DNA of 26,337 nucleotides from an uncultured Lachnospiraceae bacterium (GTDB lineage Bacteria > Bacillota > Clostridia > Lachnospirales > Lachnospiraceae), in contig CADBQE010000194.1 of assembly GCA_902796695.1 (NCBI GenBank), forward strand, positions 1-26,337, in the 5' to 3' direction. The notes beneath the pieces are model-generated. The model had not been told where the DNA came from. It ran no database searches and saw nothing but the letters and a program-made list of their open reading frames with translations. Position numbers and translations under genes: made by a program. Each line of letters opens with the position of its first letter. Within the stretch, counting starts at the first letter, position 1. Shown one piece after another: positions 16,988 to 23,415 of this stretch.

Positions 16988-17001
16988 CTTATATCCTCTT
17001 T

Positions 17002-18093
17002 TCAGTACCGATTGATTACATCGATCACATACCGCAGTTCTTCATCCGGCAGGCCGGCATAGATCGGCAGCGAAACTTCTTCCCGGGCATAGCGGGTCGC
17101 ATTCGGGAAGTCTTCCCAGTGACAGCCCAGGTCGGCATAGCAGTCCGCCACATACGGCGGGATCGGATAATGGACCTGCGTATGGATGCCGTTTTCCTTC
17201 AGGTAGGCCAGGAAGTTTTCTCTGTCCCGCACCAGGACCGGGAACAGATGATAGACATGCTCCGCGGCGGCATAGACGGGAGGGATGATCACTTTCGGGT
17301 TCCGGAGGCCTGCCTTATAGGCTTCCGCCTGGCGTCTGCGTTCTTCGGTCCCTTCGGCCATATGCTTGAGGCCCACCTTCAGCAGGGCGGCCTGCAGTTC
17401 ATCCATACGGCTGTTGACGCCGTTGATCTCGTTGTGATATTTGATGCGGCTTCCGTAATTGCGGAGCAGTCTGACGCGTTCCGCCAGTTCGTCGTCGTTC
17501 GTGACGATCGCGCCGGCGTCGCCGAAGGCGCCCAACGGCTTGGTCGGATAGAAGCTGAAGCATCCGATCGTTCCGAAAGTCCCGGTCAGCTGTCCCCCGT
17601 AGGTGGAGCCGTGGCACTGCGCGCAGTCTTCGATCAGCAGCAGGCCATGCTTCCGGCAGATCTCCGTGATTTTATCCATGCGGCTGCTCTGGCCGAACAG
17701 GTGGACCGGAAGGACGGCTTTGGTATGGGGCGTGATCTTTTCCTCGATCCGGTCCGCATCCATTTCCATGTACTCGTCCGCGTCCACAAAGACCGGTGTC
17801 GCGCCGTTTTCCGTCACGCCGATCACGGAAGCGATATAGGCGTTGGCCGGGACGATCACTTCATCCCCGGGGCCGATGCCCAGGGCCCGGACCGCAAGGA
17901 TCAGAGCGTCCGTGCCGGAGTTCAAGGCGACGCAGTGCTTTACGCCAGCCCATTCGGCAAATTCCTTTTCAAACGACTCCATCTCCTTGCCCAGAATATA
18001 CCAGCCGGAGTTTAAAGCCCGCAGGGCCGCTTCTTCATATTCTGCCTTGTGCAGTTCAAATGTTCTCTTCAGAACGACGGAATTGACGTTCAT
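17002..18093 (-). CDS. DegT/DnrJ/EryC1/StrS sugar aminotransferase (FdtB-like)
   Basis: A 363-residue PLP enzyme that transfers an amino group from glutamate to a keto-sugar nucleotide in the cytosol. The family motifs are SGT at 59-61, IEDCAQCHG around D156, the PLP-lysine K185 within FYPTKPLGAFGDAGAI, and NSRMDELQA at 227-235. The TKPLG context is characteristic of FdtB/QdtB enzymes, which act on dTDP-3-keto-6-deoxyhexose to give Fuc3N or Qui3N. That fits the FdtA-like gene 23 bases upstream. The ATG at 18093 has AGGAG about 10 bases away and is preferred over an in-frame start at 18132, which would overlap the upstream gene. Which epimer is made cannot be read from sequence. Confidence 0.9.
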   Translation of the reverse strand: MNVNSVVLKRTFELHKAEYEEAALRALNSGWYILGKEMESFEKEFAEWAGVKHCVALNSGTDALILAVRALGIGPGDEVIVPANAYIASVIGVTENGATPVFVDADEYMEMDADRIEEKITPHTKAVLPVHLFGQSSRMDKITEICRKHGLLLIEDCAQCHGSTYGGQLTGTFGTIGCFSFYPTKPLGAFGDAGAIVTNDDELAERVRLLRNYGSRIKYHNEINGVNSRMDELQAALLKVGLKHMAEGTEERRRQAEAYKAGLRNPKVIIPPVYAAAEHVYHLFPVLVRDRENFLAYLKENGIHTQVHYPIPPYVADCYADLGCHWEDFPNATRYAREEVSLPIYAGLPDEELRYVIDVINRY

Positions 18094-18116
18094 GGGATTC
18101 CGTTCTCCTTCCTGTT

Positions 18117-18560
18117 TCACTCGCTTTTCCACGCTTCTTCTTCCTTAATGTGTTCCATCTCGAGCAGAAAATCATCGAAGCTTCTGATATATTCCCCCGC
18201 GTCATAATACTCATTGGTCAGGACCATCAGAACGGAGTCCTCGCTGAAATCATACATTTCCTTCCAGACCATTCTGGGCAGATAGACGGCCTGGCCCGGC
18301 TCATTCAGTTCGTACACTTCTTCATGAAGGTTTTCATCGATCGTCTTGACTTTGCTGGTTCCCTTTACGTTGAACAGAACGAATTCCGATTTGCGGTTGG
18401 AATGCTTTCCTCTCACTTTTCCGACATTCCCCTGTCCGTAGATGTAAAACACCCGCTTGATCTCAAAGGGAACATCGCGGAGTCCCTCCACCCGGATGGC
18501 TCCTCCGTTGCTGAATTCCGGAAAAGACAGCATTTTTACTCCCGCATAGTAACTGTTCAT
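18117..18560 (-). CDS. FdtA/QdtA-family cupin (dTDP-4-keto-6-deoxyglucose 3,4-ketoisomerase-like)
   Basis: A 147-residue single-domain cupin of the FdtA/QdtA/WxcM family. Family members shift the keto group of dTDP-4-keto-6-deoxyglucose from C4 to C3, preparing it for the neighbouring aminotransferase. PFEIKRVFYIYG (31-42), RG at 50-51 and the late Y..GEYIRSFDDFL segment are clear family marks. The catalytic RGxHAH is changed: it reads R50-G-K-H53-S-N55, so the second His of the HxH pair is Asn. Similar H-x-N versions exist in other Bacillota, so this is a subfamily rather than decay. The ribosome site is weak. Its activity may therefore differ, or rely on the intact cupin domain of the neighbour at 18621-19805. 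Confidence 0.82.
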   Translation of the reverse strand: MNSYYAGVKMLSFPEFSNGGAIRVEGLRDVPFEIKRVFYIYGQGNVGKVRGKHSNRKSEFVLFNVKGTSKVKTIDENLHEEVYELNEPGQAVYLPRMVWKEMYDFSEDSVLMVLTNEYYDAGEYIRSFDDFLLEMEHIKEEEAWKSE

Positions 18561-18620
18561 AGATTCGATTTCATCTCTCTTTTCGCGTTGTGACGGACGG
18601 CGGACTGACCGGCGCCGCCT

Positions 18621-19805
18621 TTAATCGATAATCCCGCCCAGGACCTCCGCGGATTCGATGGTGGCGGACCAGTCGCGGATCCGGAGGAACTGCAGATACT
18701 CGCTGTAATCGCTGTTGAGCTTGTCGTAATCATAATGATCCGACGCGGCTACGCACAGAACGCTTCCCTGCTTTTTCCATACCATTTCGCGCCAGACGTG
18801 CGGATTGAGAATGACGCCTTCCGACGGTTTGGAAAGGCTGATCGTTTTCCGTTCCTTTCCGGTATCCACGATCACGTCGATGCTGCCGTACGGGCAGAAC
18901 AGAAAATGCCAGCTCTGCTTATGGGCATGAAAACCGCGCTGCTTCTCCTGCTCGGATTCGAAGATCGTGTAAAAGCAGCGGATCTGCATGGGAATATCGC
19001 GTTCGCTTTCAAAGAAGGACAGGCCGGACGTCTGGTCTTCCTTGGACAGGGCGGTCTGGATGCCGATGATCTCGATATCCGGGGCCGTCCGGATCGGATT
19101 CCGGAAAACGGAGATTCCCATATTTCTGGATTCGCGCAGCAGCACTTCCGGCACGTCTATGCTGTTCGGTCCGCAGATATAGACTCTGTCGATCTGCTCC
19201 CAGGCCAGGAAAGCGACCGCATCCTTCCGGTCCACGATGACCGGGATATTGTCCATTGTATACTCGTTGGTTTTATCGGTAACAAAAATGCCCTGAATGT
19301 CCATTCCGGCCTGGGCGGCCACGGCCAGCCCGTCGCGGGCGTATCCGTCCGTCGTGACCAGCAGAACGGACGGCGGCGTAGACCGTGCGGCATTTTTCCT
19401 CCGGACAATGCTTCTCAGAAGAATATGGGCCAGAATGATCAGGATCAGGTATAATGCGTAGGCCGTATAGATTGTCAGGCGGGAGAATTCCGTTCCCTGC
19501 TTCGTGGAAAACAGGACGATCGCGAGGATCGCGAACGAGATCACCACTTGCTTGAAGCTCTGGACAACCTCAATGCGCTTCCGCCGTCTGATCACCCCCT
19601 TGAGGGTATTGAAGACCAGGCTGACGAAAACGTCGATCACTATCATGCAGATAATGACAAAGATATAGCGTCCGGAATCATTGCTGCGGCTGCCGACGGT
19701 TTCATAAAAACGGACAGCAAGAAAATTGCTCAGCAGCAGGCAGGCCAGATCCAGAAGGATATATCCCACATATTTAATTTTGCCCCGATGCAGTTGTTCC
19801 TTCAT
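18621..19805 (-). CDS. Membrane protein: phosphoglycosyl-transferase N-terminal half fused to an FdtA-like cupin
   Basis: A 394-residue chimeric protein. Residues 12-32, 46-66, 86-100 and 112-133 form four membrane segments. Residues about 145-245 resemble the Rossmann-like nucleotide-sugar-binding domain (CoA_binding_3 type) found in the N-terminal half of large WbaP/CpsE-type sugar transferases. Instead of the catalytic sugar transferase domain, residues about 255-375 are an FdtA/WxcM-type cupin with the intact motif RGFHAHK at 290-296, preceded by the usual IPMQIRCFYTIF strand. The catalytic transferase is encoded alone at 13199-14008. The protein may tether 3,4-ketoisomerisation to the membrane assembly site. 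The ribosome site is weak and lies in a 53-base gap after the LCP gene. Domain calls are confident, the role is inferred. Confidence 0.8.
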   Translation of the reverse strand: MKEQLHRGKIKYVGYILLDLACLLLSNFLAVRFYETVGSRSNDSGRYIFVIICMIVIDVFVSLVFNTLKGVIRRRKRIEVVQSFKQVVISFAILAIVLFSTKQGTEFSRLTIYTAYALYLILIILAHILLRSIVRRKNAARSTPPSVLLVTTDGYARDGLAVAAQAGMDIQGIFVTDKTNEYTMDNIPVIVDRKDAVAFLAWEQIDRVYICGPNSIDVPEVLLRESRNMGISVFRNPIRTAPDIEIIGIQTALSKEDQTSGLSFFESERDIPMQIRCFYTIFESEQEKQRGFHAHKQSWHFLFCPYGSIDVIVDTGKERKTISLSKPSEGVILNPHVWREMVWKKQGSVLCVAASDHYDYDKLNSDYSEYLQFLRIRDWSATIESAEVLGGIID

Positions 19806-19858
19806 GGTTTCGGTCTTTTCTTTACAGACTGCCGTACGGTCACAAACCCGGGTCAGCC

Positions 19859-21697
19859 TTACGGGCTGACCCAGTCGCCGTTGTAGACCTGGCGGATCAG
19901 GTTCTGGGCATAAGACACCGTGCCCCAGTTCGGATACATGACATAGGCTGCGGTTCCGATGCTGAAGCAGTATTCCAGGCCGCCGCTTCCGTTCACGTTG
20001 TAACTGGCGATGTTCCAGCTTTCGCCGCCCAGTACGCTGCGGCCGAACGCCGCGATCGTTTCATAGGGCACCGTGGTGCGGGCCAGGCCGCCCACCGCGC
20101 TCATGACCTGGTCCAGGTTGGCAATGGTGGAGAAGGAGGCCAGTTTGGAGATCACAGCCTTGATCAGAGCCATCTGATTGCCGCCGCGGTCTCTGTCGCC
20201 TCCGGGCAGATGACGCCGCTCCCGGGCAAACGCCAGGGCCTTCGCGCCGTCCACCGTATTGTTCCCGGCCACGAAATGATACCGGTATGCGGTTTCGTAG
20301 CGGGGTTCCGCGGATTCATCCGTGGAGGATTCCGGATCCGTGATCAGTTTCTGATAGGAGCCGGTATCGAATTCATAGGAAGAATAGACCGTAACGCCGC
20401 CCATGGCGTCGATCAGTGTTTTCATGCCGTCAAAACCGACCCGGAAATAATACTGGCTGGTAACACCGTACAGATTTCTCAGGGCATCCATGCTGGCCTG
20501 CACGCCGTAGTAGCCCGCGTGGGTCAGTTTGTCCCGCGTACCGCCCAGGGACGGGAATGCCACGAAATAGTCCCGGGGGGTGTTCAGCAGCAGCACCTGA
20601 CGGCTGTTCATATTGACGACCGCCAGAATGTTCACGTCGCTGTTGCCCCGGTCGGCCAGACCGCCGCCGCGGGTATCCAGGCCGGAGATATAAATGGTAA
20701 AGATGCGGCCTTCCTGGCCCTGCGGCACCGTGATGGGGCCGGCTGTGGGCGGCTGGGTGGGAGGCGGGGTCGTGCCGATGGGAGCGTCCGTATAGATCGG
20801 AGCCGTCCACGACGGCGCTTCGGTCTCGATGACTTCACCGGAAGCTTCCGTAGATTCGGACGTTGCGTGCTTGATCAGGATCCAGCTGCGGGTCCCGTGC
20901 GTGGGATCCTCCGCTTTTTCGGAAGCATCCGCTGCCGTGGAAGCAGCCGATTCGCCGGGAAGCGTTGAGATCTGGGTCGGTCTTTCTGCGTAGAAATCCG
21001 TGATCAGGCGGATCTTCTCCGTCACATCGGAGAATCCGCTGATGCCCGAAAGCATGGCAATGTGCTCATGAGCCAGAATGACGGCCCGGACTTCGCCGCT
21101 GTACAGAGCATTGACTGCCTCGGCAGGGCTGCCGTAGGTTCTGACCTGAGGCTGCTCTTTCATTTTTGCGGAGATATCATCCAGCGCCTGTTCCGCCTCG
21201 TCTCTGTCGAGCACTTCCAGAATGCCGATCACGGCGCCCGAAAGGTCTTCTATCGAGGCTGCCGTATCATCTTTCAGCACATAGACATCCATGGCGACCG
21301 TCTGCTGCATCTCCGTGGAGGGCTCCTGCCACTGATTCATGCTGTTCTGCGTTTTATTGATTATTCCGGTTCCGATAATAAGCCCCGCGCTGACCAGCAC
21401 GGCCAGCAGCGCACCGATAATAAAGCGGACCTTTCTTTTAAAGTTCCAGCACAGGAATCCGACCGCGCCGGCCAGCAGCAGCAGGCCCAGCGCGATCAGC
21501 ACCATGAATTTTCCCGGCACCATCTGGAAGCGCAGCAGCCGGAGGAAAAACCAGCCTTCTACCAGCAGAAACAGTCCGGTCACGAGAATGCCGGGCAGGT
21601 TCAATGCCGCTCTTCTGTTCCGGCGGCTGCGGGACATTCTGGCTTCCGGTTCAAGATCCGACAGCTTGCCGTCATCCATTCCGTTGCTATATTTCAT
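19859..21697 (-). CDS. LytR-CpsA-Psr (LCP) family glycopolymer transferase
   Basis: LCP proteins move polymers from undecaprenyl-diphosphate onto peptidoglycan outside the membrane. This one has 612 residues, larger than the usual 300-450. It starts with three hydrophobic segments (about 35-55, 63-83, 91-112). An extra domain (about 134-240) reminiscent of a small ligand-binding fold follows, then a Ser/Thr/Pro-rich linker (about 245-325), then the LCP domain (about 331-520). Within the LCP domain, SGLDTRG (338-344), NTPRD (372-376) and ALAFARERRHLPGGDRDRG (487-505) carry the conserved Asp and Arg residues. The start at 21697 has GAGG 8 bases upstream. It is the first gene of the operon, directly after the promoter at 21763-21791, so the locus product is likely wall-attached. 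Confidence 0.92.
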   Translation of the reverse strand: MKYSNGMDDGKLSDLEPEARMSRSRRNRRAALNLPGILVTGLFLLVEGWFFLRLLRFQMVPGKFMVLIALGLLLLAGAVGFLCWNFKRKVRFIIGALLAVLVSAGLIIGTGIINKTQNSMNQWQEPSTEMQQTVAMDVYVLKDDTAASIEDLSGAVIGILEVLDRDEAEQALDDISAKMKEQPQVRTYGSPAEAVNALYSGEVRAVILAHEHIAMLSGISGFSDVTEKIRLITDFYAERPTQISTLPGESAASTAADASEKAEDPTHGTRSWILIKHATSESTEASGEVIETEAPSWTAPIYTDAPIGTTPPPTQPPTAGPITVPQGQEGRIFTIYISGLDTRGGGLADRGNSDVNILAVVNMNSRQVLLLNTPRDYFVAFPSLGGTRDKLTHAGYYGVQASMDALRNLYGVTSQYYFRVGFDGMKTLIDAMGGVTVYSSYEFDTGSYQKLITDPESSTDESAEPRYETAYRYHFVAGNNTVDGAKALAFARERRHLPGGDRDRGGNQMALIKAVISKLASFSTIANLDQVMSAVGGLARTTVPYETIAAFGRSVLGGESWNIASYNVNGSGGLEYCFSIGTAAYVMYPNWGTVSYAQNLIRQVYNGDWVSP

Positions 21698-21762
21698 TGA
21701 TTATCCTCACTTTTCCAATAGCATACAAGGCATCAGAAAAACTCCTCTGCCTTTCGCGCTGT

Positions 21763-21791
21763 ATTATAACAAAGCCCCCCTGAAAATGCAA
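21763..21791 (-). promoter_or_regulatory. Promoter of the glycan operon
   Basis: A perfect TATAAT (21763-21768, minus strand) follows TTGCAT (21786-21791) by exactly 17 bases. The transcript would start near 21756, about 60 bases before the LCP start codon. No convincing internal promoter was noticed before rmlA, so this one may drive all 17 genes. Confidence 0.75.
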
Positions 21792-21863
21792 GCATAACGG
21801 TAACCCTCCGATTACGGCCTGAATGCGTGATATTTCGATGTCCGGCGGTCCTTTTTCCCCCAG

Positions 21864-21909
21864 AAAAAAAAGCATCCGGAGCCCGGAAATGCGGGATCGG
21901 ATGCTTTTT
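21864..21909 (-). terminator. Intrinsic terminator of ald
   Basis: A 12-bp perfect outer stem (21898-21909 with 21867-21878) encloses a smaller CCCG/CGGG inner stem, and the minus-strand transcript then runs into eight T residues. It lies 52 bases after the ald stop and insulates the glycan operon promoter. Confidence 0.9.
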
Positions 21910-21960
21910 ACTCTTTAATATTTCCTTACGGGAACCGGGATGCGGTCCCGGGCCGCCGGA

Positions 21961-23076
21961 TCAGAACAGCGTATGGATATCCGTATACTCGTAATCCGTG
22001 AAGCTGTCCGCCACGTTCTTGCAGGTCAGCTTGCCCGCGTACGTGTTGATGGCGGAGTAGATGCAGGGGTTGGCCTGGCAGGCCTTCTCCAGGCCCAGGT
22101 TCGCGATCTGCAGGCCGTAGCGCAGGGTCGCGTTGGTCAGGGCGATGGTGGAAGTGCGCGGCACGGCGCCGGGCATGTTGCCTACACAGTAGTGGACCAC
22201 GCCGTCCACGACGAAGATGGGATCGTCATGCGTGGTGGCATGGGTGGTCTCGCCGCAGCCGCCCTGGTCCACGGCCACGTCCACGAAGACGGCGCCGGGC
22301 TTCATTTCCTTCAGGTAGGCTTTCTTGAACAGCTTGGGAGCGGACTTGCCGGGGATCAGCACGGAACCGATCACGAGGTCGGCTTCCTTCACGGCGTTTT
22401 CGATATTGGCATCCGTGGAGACCAGGGTCTGGATGCGGGAGCCGAAGAGCTCGTCCAGGTACTCCAGACGCTTCAGGTTGATGTCGATGATGGTCACGTT
22501 CGCGCCCATGCCGACCGCGATCTTGCAGGCGTTGGCGCCCACGGTGCCGGCGCCCAGGATCACCACGTTGGCCTTGGGAGTGCCGGGCACGCCCGCCAGC
22601 AGCACGCCTTCGCCGCCGAAGGTCTTCTCCAGATACTTGGCACCTTCCTGGATGGACAGGCGGCCGGCGATCTGGCTCATCGGGATCAGCAGCGGCAGGG
22701 AGCCGTCGCGCTCCACGAGGGTCTCATAGGCCACGCCCTTGACCTTGTGCTGCAGCAGCGCATCCGTCTGGGGCTTGTCGGCGGCCAGATGGAGGTATGT
22801 AAACAGGATCTGGTCCTCTTTCATCAGCTTGTATTCCGGCTCCAGGGGCTCTTTGACCTTGACGATCATTTCCGCATCATTCCAGACCTGTTCGGCCGTG
22901 GGGATGATCACGGCGCCCGCCGCTTCATACTGCGCATCCGTGAAACCGGAGCCCAGACCGGCTCCTTTTTCGATCATCACGGTGTGGCCGGCTCTTACAT
23001 AAGCCTTCACGTTGTCCGGGGTCAGACCCACGCGGTTCTCATTGTTCTTGATTTCTTTTACGCATCCGACTTTCAT
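21961..23076 (-). CDS. ald: Alanine dehydrogenase
   Basis: This enzyme catalyses NAD-dependent oxidative deamination of L-alanine to pyruvate and ammonia, or the reverse, as a cytosolic hexamer. The 371-residue length is normal. Catalytic and binding residues sit at canonical positions: R15, K75 and H96, with the NAD loop GAGTVG at 175-180 and D198 after the beta strand. GGAGG lies upstream of the ATG at 23076. The gene is monocistronic, bounded by terminators on both sides. A possible -10 (TATAAA, 23127-23132) is present, but no good -35 is seen. Third codon positions look more strongly G/C-biased than in the glycan operon, suggesting high expression. It is not obviously part of the glycan pathway, though it sets the alanine/pyruvate balance. 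Confidence 0.96.
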   Translation of the reverse strand: MKVGCVKEIKNNENRVGLTPDNVKAYVRAGHTVMIEKGAGLGSGFTDAQYEAAGAVIIPTAEQVWNDAEMIVKVKEPLEPEYKLMKEDQILFTYLHLAADKPQTDALLQHKVKGVAYETLVERDGSLPLLIPMSQIAGRLSIQEGAKYLEKTFGGEGVLLAGVPGTPKANVVILGAGTVGANACKIAVGMGANVTIIDINLKRLEYLDELFGSRIQTLVSTDANIENAVKEADLVIGSVLIPGKSAPKLFKKAYLKEMKPGAVFVDVAVDQGGCGETTHATTHDDPIFVVDGVVHYCVGNMPGAVPRTSTIALTNATLRYGLQIANLGLEKACQANPCIYSAINTYAGKLTCKNVADSFTDYEYTDIHTLF

Positions 23077-23154
23077 CAGGCGCCTCCTTCAGCAGATATT
23101 ATTCCGGGAGTATTTCCGTACTTCTTTTTATATCTCAGGTTTACCATAGGAAAG

Positions 23155-23184
23155 AAAAAAGGGCAAGAGGTTTCCCCCTCGCCC
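23155..23184 (-). terminator. Intrinsic terminator of the csoR-copA operon
   Basis: After the copA stop the minus strand forms a 10-bp stem (23175-23184 with 23161-23170, including two G-U pairs) closed by a GAAA tetraloop, followed by six T residues. Confidence 0.88.
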
Positions 23185-23205
23185 CGGAATAACTGTTTTT
23201 TGAAA

Positions 23206-23415
23206 TCAAACGATGGCTTTTACCTTATAATCCTGCGCCTCCACGGCATTTTTCAGGACTTCATCCGCGATTTCTTCGGTCAATTCCACGACCGCGGTCC
23301 CTTTTTCGTGGCTGGGAACCGCCGATTTTACGCCCGGCAGGGCTTCCAGCGCTTTCTTCACGCGTGCTTCGCAGTGCGTGCACATCATGCCTTCGATCTC
23401 CATGGTTTTCGTCAT
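23206..23415 (-). CDS. Possible internally initiated CopZ-like copper chaperone within copA
   Basis: An in-frame ATG at 23415, codon 785 of copA, is preceded by AAGGAGG with 8 bases between GGAGG (23424-23428) and the ATG. This is as good a ribosome site as any in the window. Initiation here would give a 69-residue protein with one HMA domain, CxxC motif MMCTHC at residues 10-15, the size and layout of a free CopZ chaperone that delivers Cu(I) to CopA. The preceding Pro/Ala-rich linker looks like a joint between two formerly separate genes. E. coli copA also yields a small chaperone, though by frameshifting at the other end. Whether this start is used is not known. Confidence 0.55.
   Translation of the reverse strand: MTKTMEIEGMMCTHCEARVKKALEALPGVKSAVPSHEKGTAVVELTEEIADEVLKNAVEAQDYKVKAIV

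Noticed and set aside
21925..21955. GC-rich hairpin just after the ald stop as a second terminator or riboswitch
   Set aside because: It has a bulged short stem with no T-run. The true terminator with eight T residues follows at 21864-21909.
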